Origin: Gammaproteobacteria bacterium
Lineage (GTDB): Bacteria > Pseudomonadota > Gammaproteobacteria > SZUA-229
Reading direction: 5' to 3'
Length of the DNA: 64,000 nt
NCBI GenBank assembly: GCA_030148865.1
Contig: JASBSR010000021.1
Span: 1 to 64,000, forward strand
In this document: piece by piece, positions 8,067 to 17,905 of the stretch
Layout of the letters: the number at the start of each line of letters is the position of its first letter
Numbering within the stretch: position 1 is the stretch's first letter
The notes under the pieces: generated by a model
Databases searched by the model: none
Seen by the model: the letters and a program-made list of their open reading frames with translations, nothing else
What the model was told of the DNA's origin: nothing
Program-made: the position numbers and the translations under genes

Positions 8067-8801
8067 CTAGGAGAATTCATCAATACCAAATATCTTTCCG
8101 CTCGTGTTTGTAATTTCATCACTGAGTAGATAGGCAAACGCAGGTGCCACGTCTGTGGGTAATTTCAAGTTTGATTTGTCTTCGGCGGGGAACGCACGAG
8201 TGCGCAGATTTGTGTGCACTGTACCAGGGTCGAGTGCGTTGACATTGATGTTTGCTGATTCCAGTTCATCACTCAAGATTTGCATCAGGCTGACTTGCCC
8301 GGCCTTGGCAACCCCATAGGCACCCCAGTAGGCAGAGCTTTTTTGATCGACATTAAAAACAATTGATGCGCTGCTGGATTTTTGTAAAGCAGGAATACAG
8401 GCCTGCGATAATAAAAAGACGGCGTTGAGATTGACCTGCATAATACGATACCAGAATGTGGCGTCGTAATGTTCGATGGGAGTTGAAACACCGTGCCAGC
8501 CAGCATTGTGCAGCAGGCCGTCAAGGCGGCCAAATTCTTTTTCCAGCGTTGCTGCCAGATCCTGATAGTCCTGAGGCTGCGCGCCCTCCATATCCAATGG
8601 GTAGATTGCTGGTTGCGGGGCATTCGCTGCGAGAATGTCGTCGTAAACGGTTTCGAGTTTTTTAATCGTTTTACCGAGTAGAATAACGGTCGCGCCGCGT
8701 TTTGCGCATTCTAATGCGGTCGCTTTTCCGATACCATCACCAGCACCGGTAATTAAAATAACTTTGTCATTCAATATGATAGTTTTTGTGTCCAGAGCCA
8801 T
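8067..8801 (-). CDS. yciK: YciK-like short-chain dehydrogenase/reductase
   Basis: A 244-residue SDR with the nucleotide motif TGAGDGIG (18-25), HNAG (98-101) and the catalytic-type YGVAK (Y162, K166). It resembles E. coli YciK along its whole length. The loop that normally carries the catalytic Ser is about three residues shorter and reads FNVDQKSSAY. There is no Ser 12-13 residues before the Tyr, only Ser155/156 at -7/-6. Activity may therefore be altered. The substrate is unknown. It is transcribed away from mnmC, whose ATG lies 69 bases off. Confidence 0.85.
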   Translation of the reverse strand: MALDTKTIILNDKVILITGAGDGIGKATALECAKRGATVILLGKTIKKLETVYDDILAANAPQPAIYPLDMEGAQPQDYQDLAATLEKEFGRLDGLLHNAGWHGVSTPIEHYDATFWYRIMQVNLNAVFLLSQACIPALQKSSSASIVFNVDQKSSAYWGAYGVAKAGQVSLMQILSDELESANINVNALDPGTVHTNLRTRAFPAEDKSNLKLPTDVAPAFAYLLSDEITNTSGKIFGIDEFS

Positions 8802-8870
8802 GATCCGATTCTTGCGATTAGTGAAAATGCGCTATTCTACCGCATTCAGCCAGATGATTGGACGGCGCTG

Positions 8871-10823
8871 ATGGAGTATACCGTTGTTGAGTGGCGCGAT
8901 GGTCAGCCCTATAGCCCCGAGTTTGACGACAGATATTTTTCCGCAAATGATGGCCGTGGTGAGTCTGAATATGTGTTTCTCCAGAAAAATGAGCTCTCGA
9001 TTCGATTTTCCAGCGCTGAAAAATTTGTTATTGCAGAAACCGGTTTTGGCAGTGGGCTTAATTTTGCGCTGACGCTAAAGCTCTGGAGCGAAACCGCACC
9101 ACCTGATGCGCAGCTGGATTACATTGGTATCGAGTCTGCGCCCCTTTCGCCGGATGACATTAAGCGCGTAGTCGAGCTCTGGCCTGAATGTGAACACTTT
9201 TTTTTCAGCTGGCTGGCTCACTATCCTTTACCCGTGCCCGGCCACCATGTATGCCTGTTAGCCGATCAACGGGTACGGCTGCATCTTGTATTTATGGATG
9301 TGCAAGAGGCTCTGACGCAGGAAACACTTCAGGTCGATGCCTGGTATCTCGACGGTTTTAGTCCGGCACACAATCCTCAAATCTGGAATCAGCAGGTGTA
9401 TCACCTGTTGGCGCAAAATTCAGCACCCGCCGCAACATTGTCGACATTTAGTGCTGCCGGTGGTGTGCGACGAGGTTTGCAGGCGGCAGGTTTCGTGGTC
9501 ACAAAGTGCAAGGGCCATGGCGACAAGCGCGAGATGATCACGGCAAAGTACAGTGCCACCAGTCAACTGCAAAACCGTCAGCCACCCTGGTTTCGTTTGC
9601 CCGTATTTTTGCCGGCAACTAAACACGCTGTGGTGATTGGGGCTGGACTTGCCGGGTTGACAGTGGCGTGGGCCTTAATTCAACGCGGCTGGAAGGTGAC
9701 CCTGGTGGACAAATATCCGACCGTCGCCGGAGCTGCCTCAGGCAGTCCGGCAGGCCTGGTAATGCCCAGGTTTTCGGTCGATGATAATCTGGATGCGAGA
9801 GTTTATCGCGCTGCATTTTTGTATGCGCTGTCGCAATTAAATGCCCTGCAGGCTGTGTACGCAGAGAGTCATCCTGGTAAATATCTGTGGCGAGATGAGG
9901 GTGTATTCGCAGAATTGTCGCAGTCGCGAGCGCAGCAGATGCTCGCTGGTGACCATACCTCTGCTGAATATGTGCGCGAATTAGTGGGGGAAGGCGTATC
10001 GGGGATGACTCAGAGAGAGGGTTCGAGTTTATTGTCTGTACCCTGTGCCGGCTGGGCGTCACCAGGTCTGGTTTGCCGCACATTACTGACCTTGTGCAAA
10101 AATAATCTGAATTTCATCCAGGCCGATATAACAGCTTTGCACCAGGCTGAATCGACATGGCAGGCGCTGGCCGCTGCTGGTGATGTTATTGTTACCGGTG
10201 ATCTGATGGTGCTGGCAAATGGTGTAGGCGCAAACAGGTTTACACAGTCAGAATATCTGCCAGTGGGCTCGGTGCGTGGGCAGTTGACCGAGCTGGAGTT
10301 GAAACCCACGGCGCAGTTAACCGACTCTGGATATAGTGGAGAACATTATCTGGTTCCATCGCTGGATCATACGGCTACTTATTATTGTGGCGCCAGCTAC
10401 CATCCTGATGATCCTTGTCCTGACCTCAGGCACTCAGATCAGCAGAACCACCTGGATTTTGTGATGAGTGATTTCCCTGGCTGTTTTGAGATTCCAGATT
10501 CACTCACGGGGTTTGTTGGGTTTCGTGCGGTGAGTGAAGATCGCTTGCCAGTTGTTGGGCCAATACCAGATGTTGACTGGTATACACGTGAATATACGGA
10601 TATAAAACACGGCAAACCCGAGTCTAAGTATGTGTCCGCTGAATATTTGTCTGGCTTGTATATTTCTGCGGCGCATGGTTCGCGTGGGTTGACAACAAGC
10701 TTTCTCGCGGCGGAGCTAATTGCAGCACAGGTAGAAGCGACGCCACTTCCAGTAAGCTCTGAGATTTGTGCCGGCCTGAGTCCCGCGCGATTTTTAATCA
10801 GGCGTTTGAAGCGCGGCGTTTAA
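8871..10823 (+). CDS. mnmC: Bifunctional tRNA mnm5s2U biosynthesis protein MnmC
   Basis: A 650-residue fusion, near the E. coli length of 668. The N-terminal MnmC2 methyltransferase has the SAM motif ETGFGSGLNF (56-65) and DGFSPAHNP (161-169). The C-terminal MnmC1 FAD oxidoreductase has the dinucleotide motif GAGLAG at 257-262. MnmC removes the carboxymethyl group of cmnm5U34 and methylates the product in tRNAs reading NNA/NNG codons. The C-terminal GSRGLTT segment is also typical. Its last 26 bases overlap the convergent GGDEF/EAL gene. Confidence 0.95.
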   Translation: MEYTVVEWRDGQPYSPEFDDRYFSANDGRGESEYVFLQKNELSIRFSSAEKFVIAETGFGSGLNFALTLKLWSETAPPDAQLDYIGIESAPLSPDDIKRVVELWPECEHFFFSWLAHYPLPVPGHHVCLLADQRVRLHLVFMDVQEALTQETLQVDAWYLDGFSPAHNPQIWNQQVYHLLAQNSAPAATLSTFSAAGGVRRGLQAAGFVVTKCKGHGDKREMITAKYSATSQLQNRQPPWFRLPVFLPATKHAVVIGAGLAGLTVAWALIQRGWKVTLVDKYPTVAGAASGSPAGLVMPRFSVDDNLDARVYRAAFLYALSQLNALQAVYAESHPGKYLWRDEGVFAELSQSRAQQMLAGDHTSAEYVRELVGEGVSGMTQREGSSLLSVPCAGWASPGLVCRTLLTLCKNNLNFIQADITALHQAESTWQALAAAGDVIVTGDLMVLANGVGANRFTQSEYLPVGSVRGQLTELELKPTAQLTDSGYSGEHYLVPSLDHTATYYCGASYHPDDPCPDLRHSDQQNHLDFVMSDFPGCFEIPDSLTGFVGFRAVSEDRLPVVGPIPDVDWYTREYTDIKHGKPESKYVSAEYLSGLYISAAHGSRGLTTSFLAAELIAAQVEATPLPVSSEICAGLSPARFLIRRLKRGV

Positions 10824-13800
10824 TAAGCTCGTTGTGGCTAAAGAGTTCGTCAATATTAATTTCTTCAATAGGGGCAGGGCGTGCTATAGCATAACCCTGT
10901 GCAAAATCTACATTAAGTCGTTGCAGTTTTCGCATGATGCTGTCGCTTTCAACAAATTCTGCAATGGTTTTAATATCCATGATATGGCCGATTTGATTGA
11001 TCGCGGCAACCATTGCGTGATCAATTTTATTATTGGCCATGTCACGCACAAAGCTGCCGTCAATTTTAAGATAATCAACAGGTAAATTTTTTAAATATTC
11101 AAACGAAGACAGGCCACTACCGAAATCATCCAGCGAGAAACGGCAACCGAGTTTTTTAATTTCATCGATAAGATGTCTGGCGTTTATCAAATTTGTGATT
11201 GCAGTAGTTTCGGTGATCTCAAAACACAGCCTGCCAGGGTCAATCTCGTGTGCGCTAATTTGATCGGTGATAAAACGGCTCAGGTTTCTGTCGCTTAGCG
11301 AATTACCAGATAGATTAATGGAGTAATAAAGTTCAGTGTCATCCTGATTCCTGATGTGCTCGAATGTCTTCGTAATAATATGTTGATCGATTGCAAGCAT
11401 CTGATTATAGCGTTCTGCGGCAGGTATGAACGCATTCGGCGCAATTAGTTTTCCATTAGCATCCAGCATTCTTACCAATACTTCGAGATGGAGGCGATCA
11501 TTTTTATTATTTTTTAATGGGCAGATAGGCTGTGCGTAGAGTTTGAATCGGTCGTTATTAAGTGCTTCAGAAATTCTGGATACCCAGCGAGACTCCTCTT
11601 CTCTGCGTAATAATTCGGTATCTTTGCGCTGGTATACATAAATCTGGTTTCGGCCATGATCTTTAGCAGTGTAACAAGCAACATCGGCCTGGCGGGTTGC
11701 TTCAGTTGCATTTGGTGTGCTGTCATCAATTGCCGTGAGGCCGATACTTATGCCAACAGAAAAACTCTCGCCTTCCCACTGAAGAGAGTGTTCACCAACT
11801 TTAGCTACGATTTTGTTGGCAATATGAGTTGCGCTTTTGATCGAGCAGTTTTGCAATATTAGTCCAAACTCATCTCCACCGACTCTGGCGAATATGTCAC
11901 CGCTGCGAATGCAGCCATTAATGATACGGGTAATTTGTGTCAGTAGTTCATCGCCTGCACTGTGCCCGGCAGTGTCGTTGACTAATTTGAATCGATCAAG
12001 ATCAAGATAGCAGTTAACGTGAATGCGTCCAGTGTCTCTGGAGTCGAATATATGATCGTTGAGCTGATGGATAAATTCGGCTCGATTCAACAACCCTGTG
12101 AGTGCGTCGTGCGATGCCTGATGTTTGATTAAGTATTCCATGCGACGGCGTTCAGTTTCGTCATGGAATACAATCACGATGCCGTCAGTTTCATTTACCG
12201 AAGGTTTTATCGGGGACATTGAGCATTCAATTTCGCGCTCGGTTGCATCTTCTGTAATCAGAGTCGTGGTGCTTTTTTTAATCGAAACACCATCGTATAG
12301 ACATGAGTCGGAAAGCTTGTGCTGTGGCTCATGTGTTTGGGGATCTATAATTCGGAACACTTGTTGTACAGGTTGGTGGATAGCTTTTTCGAGGGCCCAG
12401 CCGCTGAGATGCTCAGCGACATGGTTCATGTAATCAATATTGCCGGACGCGTCAGTGGTAATAACCGCATCAGCGATGGAGTGCAGCGTGACTTCAGCAC
12501 GTTCTTTTTGCGACTGTAAGCTGCCGAGCAGAGCCTGATTGTTGAGCGCGATTTCCATGCTTTGGCAGAACTGCGCCAGTAACTGCTGGTCGATCTCATC
12601 ATAATGCAATTTGTTTCGGAAAGTTACTAAACACCCATAAACTTCAGTGTCAAGCATGATAGGCGCAACAATAGCGTGTTGAATATTGAGCTGATTGACG
12701 AGTTTACGTTTTGCGCGGATATCAGACGGCAAATCATTTATACATACGCTTTCATTATAATTTATTGTCCAGGCGCAAAGGCCGCCATCTTTTAGCAGAT
12801 GCGATTTGCCGAGCAAGGCCTCGCCCATCTCGCCGCTGGTAGCACTGTATACATAACTTTCTCGATCTGGAGTGACTTCACATAATGCAGACAGACTGGC
12901 GCTGGAAATGTCTCGTGCAGCTTCACAGGTGGCGTCGATAAATGCCTTTCTGTTGTTGCTGTGCGTGATCAATTGTGCGACCCAGTAATCAATTTTTTTC
13001 AGGCCCTGCTGATAGCGAATGCTATTTTCAGCTGCCCGTTTGCGTGAGAGTTCGATAGTAATGCGGCTAGCCGCAATACTTAGTATATTTTCATAGAGGC
13101 TAATGTTGTCGATAGGTTTGTCATCGGCGATTGCGATCAGGCGTTCAGTGGTCGGGCTGGATTTGAGCGTGATGCCGATATAACTGATTGCATGTTTTAA
13201 TAGGCTATTCCTGGTTTCGGGGAAATAATGTTGCAGTTCGTCGTTATAGGCCAGGCGTCCGCGCGCGAATGCATCTTCATCTGCAGTATCGATAATGCTT
13301 GCAGCTACGTTACTACGGAAGTGATGATTGTCGATAATATCTGCGCTGGCGCCGGTGTCTGATGTTGGGTCGAGCGTGATAATTTGTGCATAACGCACAT
13401 CGAGTGATTTAGATAATGCGTTTAGTATACAGTGCGTCTGATCTTCGGCGTAGTCATGTGTCATGTGGGTGACAAATTTCATCAGTGCAGATTCAGTGCG
13501 CGTTCGCTCGCCAACTTCTTTGTTGAGTCGCAGGTTGGCTGAAGACAACGTGTCTTTACTTTTTTGCAGACTGAGGAATGTGAAAAACAGGTATGCCAGT
13601 AGCCCAAGAGTTACTGTATACATGAAGAGATTATACAGGATAGCTTTTCCTTCCTGTATCTGTTGCCTGTCAGTAATCATCTGGAAGATGTTTTGTAGCT
13701 GGCCTTCTACGTTCAGCTGGCCAAACCGTTCAATGATAGAGTCAATATCGGGCAGCTTTTCGATGATTAACAGGCTGTGATTAATCAGTGTTTTAATTTC

Positions 13801-14361
13801 TCTACTTGGATTGATGTTAAGTTTATCCAGTTCTGAATATAGTTTCAGAGCGGTCCTGTTATCAGCCTGTCTGGTGTAGTCGAGAATCAGGCGAGACAGA
13901 TTGCCCAGGGTTTTTTCAGAAATTTTACTGCTGGATTTTCCTTCGCTATATAGTTTTGATGTTAGCTGGGAGTAATATGACATCGAATTTTGTAAAATCG
14001 AATGGTGCATTTTGAAATCTTCAACCAGTGTTTGCTGGGTTGCCAGTGATTTCATGAGCTCATTCAATGCGGTATTAAGTTCGTGATCAGAACGACTGGA
14101 CTTTTCGTTCTCCAGTAGTCCGGCTTTATCGAGCAGGGCTTTATGTGTTTTATTCAACGTGTCGTACTGGTTAACGCTGCCGCTGCGATAGTTGAGCAGG
14201 TCACGATGCAGCTGAATTTGCAGACGTTGCATCTCTTCGACATTGTTTTTATAGCTATTTAGTTCGGGTTCTTCTACCGAACTTTTATAGAATGAAAAGC
14301 TAATCACAGCGACCAGTAGCACAGAACCAATCCAGAGCTTTATTCTGCCGAGTGACATCAT
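10798..14361 (-). CDS. Membrane GAF-GAF-PAS-GGDEF-EAL cyclic-di-GMP protein
   Basis: A 1187-residue sensor. TM1 is at 9-25, an extracytoplasmic helical sensor at about 30-240 and TM2 at about 247-266. Two GAF-like domains (about 300-440 and 455-615) and a PAS (about 622-740) follow. The GGDEF domain carries an intact GGDEF at 828-832 and an RSGD inhibitory-site motif at 819-822. The C-terminal EAL domain starts HLEVLVRM and keeps the NLS, EITE, LDDFGSG and KIDGSF motifs. Both synthesis and hydrolysis of c-di-GMP look possible. Its ATG overlaps the stop of the upstream diheme gene by 4 bases. Confidence 0.92.
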   Translation of the reverse strand: MMSLGRIKLWIGSVLLVAVISFSFYKSSVEEPELNSYKNNVEEMQRLQIQLHRDLLNYRSGSVNQYDTLNKTHKALLDKAGLLENEKSSRSDHELNTALNELMKSLATQQTLVEDFKMHHSILQNSMSYYSQLTSKLYSEGKSSSKISEKTLGNLSRLILDYTRQADNRTALKLYSELDKLNINPSREIKTLINHSLLIIEKLPDIDSIIERFGQLNVEGQLQNIFQMITDRQQIQEGKAILYNLFMYTVTLGLLAYLFFTFLSLQKSKDTLSSANLRLNKEVGERTRTESALMKFVTHMTHDYAEDQTHCILNALSKSLDVRYAQIITLDPTSDTGASADIIDNHHFRSNVAASIIDTADEDAFARGRLAYNDELQHYFPETRNSLLKHAISYIGITLKSSPTTERLIAIADDKPIDNISLYENILSIAASRITIELSRKRAAENSIRYQQGLKKIDYWVAQLITHSNNRKAFIDATCEAARDISSASLSALCEVTPDRESYVYSATSGEMGEALLGKSHLLKDGGLCAWTINYNESVCINDLPSDIRAKRKLVNQLNIQHAIVAPIMLDTEVYGCLVTFRNKLHYDEIDQQLLAQFCQSMEIALNNQALLGSLQSQKERAEVTLHSIADAVITTDASGNIDYMNHVAEHLSGWALEKAIHQPVQQVFRIIDPQTHEPQHKLSDSCLYDGVSIKKSTTTLITEDATEREIECSMSPIKPSVNETDGIVIVFHDETERRRMEYLIKHQASHDALTGLLNRAEFIHQLNDHIFDSRDTGRIHVNCYLDLDRFKLVNDTAGHSAGDELLTQITRIINGCIRSGDIFARVGGDEFGLILQNCSIKSATHIANKIVAKVGEHSLQWEGESFSVGISIGLTAIDDSTPNATEATRQADVACYTAKDHGRNQIYVYQRKDTELLRREEESRWVSRISEALNNDRFKLYAQPICPLKNNKNDRLHLEVLVRMLDANGKLIAPNAFIPAAERYNQMLAIDQHIITKTFEHIRNQDDTELYYSINLSGNSLSDRNLSRFITDQISAHEIDPGRLCFEITETTAITNLINARHLIDEIKKLGCRFSLDDFGSGLSSFEYLKNLPVDYLKIDGSFVRDMANNKIDHAMVAAINQIGHIMDIKTIAEFVESDSIMRKLQRLNVDFAQGYAIARPAPIEEINIDELFSHNELIKRRASNA

Positions 14362-15371
14362 TGCATCTCTGCCTTGACGATGTTGGTGGTGTCGCCGGTA
14401 AGGGTGTTCAGAAATTTAACGATGAGAGCGATTTCATTTTTGTTTATTTCCAGCCCAAGCTGGGTAAGACCCATGATGGCAACAACTTGTTCGAGAGTAT
14501 CGATTTGACCGTCGTGTAAATACGGTGCAGTGAGTGCAACATTTCTTAATGATGGGACTTTGAATACGTGTGCGTCGGCACTGTTGCCAGTGATGTTCAT
14601 GCGTCCGTAATCACCTTCTACAATATTGCCGCGGGCGCGAAAATAATCGTAAAATATTCCAAAGCGCTGGTACAAATTACCGCCAACATTGACACCCTGA
14701 TGGCATGAGACACAGCCGTATTCCTTGAACAGGGCATAACCACGTAATTCATCGCTGCTTATAGCCTCGGCATCGCCGCGAAGATACTGGTCAAATCTGG
14801 CATTTGGCGTGTTCAATGCTTCGACGTAATACACCAGCGCATCGCTGAAGTTCTCGCGGTTGATGGTGCTGGTCTGATAGATTGCGGCAAACTGACGCAC
14901 CAGTTTTTGATCTTTATTGAGTCTGCTCAGCAGTCCGTCCCAGGCAGCGGTCTTGCCGCCGAAACGGCGAATGGCCATATTCAGCTGCATCGGCAGTGAG
15001 GTAGCCGAACCATCCCAGTTCTGGCGAAAATTGTATTTAACATTGAATATGCTCGGCGTATTCACCGCCGGCGGAGTGTTAATGTACGCGCTAATCGCTA
15101 TATTATCATCACCACCGGTATCGAGGTGATGGCAGCTGGCACAGGAGAGCTGCCCATCCCGGCTTAGCCGAGTGTCATTGAACAGCATGCTGCCGAGCTT
15201 GAGTTTGTCCTGATTGAGGTCGTGAGGTAGTGGAATCGGCAGAATCGGCTCGCTTTTTTCGGCTGGCGGGACAGCGCCAGTGTCTGCCAGCAATGGCTGG
15301 CATAACAGGCTGGCAACAAATGCAAATTTCAACGCATATTTCAGCGCAGTTGAGGCGTAGTTTGTTATCAT
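14358..15371 (-). CDS. Diheme cytochrome c peroxidase / MauG-family protein
   Basis: An exported protein of about 337 residues. After a signal peptide ending near PLLA come two c-type heme sites, CASCH and CVSCH, spaced about 143 residues apart as in the CcpA/MauG family. These proteins reduce hydrogen peroxide or carry out heme-dependent oxidations in the periplasm. The DGSA and HDG segments near the hemes are typical. An in-frame ATG at 15422 would add 17 residues. I prefer 15371 because it gives a normal signal peptide. It is the first gene of a two-gene operon with the GGDEF/EAL sensor. Confidence 0.87.
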   Translation of the reverse strand: MITNYASTALKYALKFAFVASLLCQPLLADTGAVPPAEKSEPILPIPLPHDLNQDKLKLGSMLFNDTRLSRDGQLSCASCHHLDTGGDDNIAISAYINTPPAVNTPSIFNVKYNFRQNWDGSATSLPMQLNMAIRRFGGKTAAWDGLLSRLNKDQKLVRQFAAIYQTSTINRENFSDALVYYVEALNTPNARFDQYLRGDAEAISSDELRGYALFKEYGCVSCHQGVNVGGNLYQRFGIFYDYFRARGNIVEGDYGRMNITGNSADAHVFKVPSLRNVALTAPYLHDGQIDTLEQVVAIMGLTQLGLEINKNEIALIVKFLNTLTGDTTNIVKAEMQ

Positions 15372-15576
15372 CCTCGCGTGCAATCCTCGAACAGTTGATT
15401 TGAACAGTTGAAATGATGGCATGACCTTAGTCGCACTTATCTATGGAAAGTGCCCGAAACAGTCATTTCAAACAGCCGCAGGCAGGTATCGATGGCGAGC
15501 TGAAGCCCGTTTTGCAGAAGTTCGTTTTCAGTAACTTTAAGTCTAGTAAAGATCATGCAAATAGCACCCTAATCCC

Positions 15577-16332
15577 ATGAGATTAAACGCAAATTTACCC
15601 ATACTACTGGCTCTGTTGTCCAGCTTTTATCTGCCCTTGTGCATGGCTGCCTGTTCCGATCCTGCCGCCGCCGGGGTGAACTGGTCAGGCTGCGACAAGC
15701 AGGGCGCACAGCTGCAGAACGCCGACCTGAGTGGTGCCATTTTGTCCAGGGTCAGGCTGCAGGGAGCCGATTTGTCTGGCGCCCTGATGACCCGTGCCGA
15801 GATGAATTCCGCCGATCTCAGCGGCGCGCGCTTTGCCGGTGCTCGCATGCAGTCGGCAGGTCTGGTCGGGGTTCGGGCTGACCAGGCCAGTTTTGCCAGG
15901 GCCCAGCTCAGTGATGCCAGTTTCAGCCGCGCCAGCCTGATTGGAGCCGATTTCAGCGTGGCTCAGCTACACAATACCAGTTTTTACGAGGCTGATCTTG
16001 AAAATGCCGATTTTAGTGAAGCCGACCTCGAAGGGGCCAGTCTGGAACGGGTGCGGGCACCCGCAGCAAAATTTGTCCGTGCCCGGCTGGATCACGCGGT
16101 GATGACCTCGGCGAAGCTGGCGAAAGCTGATTTCGAGGCCGCAAGTTTGTTAAAAACTAAGTTAAATCAATCAGATATGAGTAATGCTAGCTTTCGGGAT
16201 GCTGATCTGAGCAAGGCTTCGCTAACCCAGGCGGTAATTTACAGAACGATTTTTGATGGCGCAAAACTCGGCGATGTCAGCTGGATTGACTACAAACGCT
16301 GCCGTCGCGGCTCGGTGGGCGTATGCCGTTGA
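15577..16332 (+). CDS. Exported pentapeptide-repeat protein
   Basis: A 251-residue protein with a signal peptide ending at about CMAA. More than 30 consecutive pentapeptides of the A(D/N)LSX type fill residues about 40-230 (for example ADLSG, ADFSE, ASFRD). These fold into a right-handed quadrilateral beta-helix. Cytoplasmic members such as Qnr mimic DNA, but this one is exported, so that role is unlikely. The C-terminal motif CRRGSVGVC could form a disulfide. It is divergent from the diheme gene with 205 bases between the starts. No function is known. Confidence 0.85.
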   Translation: MRLNANLPILLALLSSFYLPLCMAACSDPAAAGVNWSGCDKQGAQLQNADLSGAILSRVRLQGADLSGALMTRAEMNSADLSGARFAGARMQSAGLVGVRADQASFARAQLSDASFSRASLIGADFSVAQLHNTSFYEADLENADFSEADLEGASLERVRAPAAKFVRARLDHAVMTSAKLAKADFEAASLLKTKLNQSDMSNASFRDADLSKASLTQAVIYRTIFDGAKLGDVSWIDYKRCRRGSVGVCR

Positions 16333-16489
16333 ACCCATGTCGTCGTGCTCTGTCGCCAGTCGAGACTGATCGCGGTTATCGCGATAGTCTTGCGCGAATT
16401 GGCAGGTATGCACTTTTCATGCTGCTGCGCGGGTTAAATAATATCGTCAACTCAGGTTCGACGCCTGAAATATTAGATAAGAGATGCTG

Positions 16490-16885
16490 ATGAAAGCGCA
16501 ACAGTTTTTAGATGCCATGATGAGCACTGCGAATGCGTTTGATCTTGAGACGCAGATGAATTTAATCTCAAAAGAGGTTGGTGTCTTTGGTATACCGGAC
16601 TTTGAGGCCATGGGTTATCAGGACTGGTGTAACCTGTGTGAACCCGAGTTTTCCAGCAAGAGACTTAAACGCGTTTCGTATCAGGGTATGAATATTATTT
16701 CTGAAACCCCCGACAAAATTATGTTCAAACCCATCGAAACTGTAGCGGGTACTGATGGCACGACCAATACCAGCGGTGTCGAGTTTATTGTTCAGCAAGA
16801 AGACGATGGCCAGTGGCGCGTCAGTCAGGAACGTCTCCTGCCTGAGAACGAGCTGGAAAACGATAAACGATGCGGTGCATTATAA
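16490..16885 (+). CDS. Conserved hypothetical protein, possibly NTF2-like
   Basis: A protein of 131 residues with no signal peptide or membrane segment. It has an N-terminal helix (AQQFLDAMMSTANAF) and then alternating strands including a WCNLCEPEF segment. The pattern of an alpha helix, YxDW motif and C-terminal strands suggests a cone-shaped NTF2/SnoaL-like fold, but no family is certain. AAGAG at 16479-16483 fits the ATG at 16490 better than the one at 16484. It lies 63 bases ahead of the SPFH gene on the same strand. Confidence 0.6.
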   Translation: MKAQQFLDAMMSTANAFDLETQMNLISKEVGVFGIPDFEAMGYQDWCNLCEPEFSSKRLKRVSYQGMNIISETPDKIMFKPIETVAGTDGTTNTSGVEFIVQQEDDGQWRVSQERLLPENELENDKRCGAL

Positions 16886-16948
16886 AAGCTTGATTTCGTC
16901 ATCAATGGCTGTATATATTCATAACCGTTACCACCAAAGGAGTTGCCT

Positions 16949-17905
16949 GTGAACGACGCACTGAGTTTTTTATTAAATTTCTGGGTTGGACTGGCGATAC
17001 TCGTCATTGTTCTGGTCAAGCAATCCATCCGTTTTGTACCGCAAAACATGGCCTATGTCGTTGAGCGTTTCGGTAAATACAATAAGTCTATGGAAGCGGG
17101 TTTGAATATGTTGATTCCGTTTATCGACAAGGTTGCCTATCAGCGTTCCTTAAAAGAACAGGCGGTCGATGTGCCCAGTCAGTCGGCGATTACGCGTGAC
17201 AATATTTCTCTGGTGGTGGATGGTGTTTTATATCTAAAAGTGATTGATCCGTACAAAGCTTCTTATGGTGTCGATAATTATGTCTATGCCGTCACTCAGC
17301 TGGCACAAACCACCATGCGTAGTGAAATCGGTAAAATCGAACTCGACAAAACCTTTGAAGAACGCGAAGTCCTGAACACCAACATCGTTGCTGCTATTAA
17401 CGAAGCGGCCGGTCCCTGGGGTGTGCAGGTATTACGTTATGAAATTAAAGATATAGAACCGCCGCGCACCGTACTCGATGCTATGGAACGTCAGATGAAA
17501 GCCGAGCGCGAAAAGCGTGCTGCAATTCTGGAATCTGAAGGTGAGCGCCAGTCTGCGATCAATGTTGCCGAAGGTGATAAACAGTCAAAAGTGCTCGCAG
17601 CCGAAGCCGATCGAGCACAACAAATACTGCGCGCCGAGGGTGAAGCGCAGGCGATTATCGCGGTAGCAGATGCTAAAGCCAAAGCGCTCGAAGTGATCGG
17701 TAATATCGCGATCGAGGAGCGCGGCCAAAAAGCCATCCAGCTCGAACTTGCCAGTGATGCGATCAAAGCGAAACAGGCGATTGCTCGAGAATCGTCCGTG
17801 GTGTTGCTCAATGATGATAAAACCAGTGCCTCTAATGTGGTCGCTGAAGCCATGACGATTATCAATGCCCTGAACAAACAGAAAAACTCGGGTGATGCGC
17901 AATGA
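16949..17905 (+). CDS. qmcA: SPFH/Band-7 membrane protein, QmcA/stomatin-like
   Basis: A 318-residue protein with one N-terminal membrane helix (about 9-23). The SPFH domain follows, with PQNMAYVVERFGKYNKSMEAGLN-type sequence, then a long Ala/Glu/Lys coiled coil (about 180-280). This matches QmcA/YbbK-like bacterial stomatins, which form membrane microdomain oligomers and influence FtsH-type proteolysis. A strong AAAGGAG site 6 bases upstream selects the GTG at 16949 as the start. The TTG at 16943 overlaps the site. Its stop overlaps the nfeD start by 4 bases. Confidence 0.92.
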   Translation: MNDALSFLLNFWVGLAILVIVLVKQSIRFVPQNMAYVVERFGKYNKSMEAGLNMLIPFIDKVAYQRSLKEQAVDVPSQSAITRDNISLVVDGVLYLKVIDPYKASYGVDNYVYAVTQLAQTTMRSEIGKIELDKTFEEREVLNTNIVAAINEAAGPWGVQVLRYEIKDIEPPRTVLDAMERQMKAEREKRAAILESEGERQSAINVAEGDKQSKVLAAEADRAQQILRAEGEAQAIIAVADAKAKALEVIGNIAIEERGQKAIQLELASDAIKAKQAIARESSVVLLNDDKTSASNVVAEAMTIINALNKQKNSGDAQ

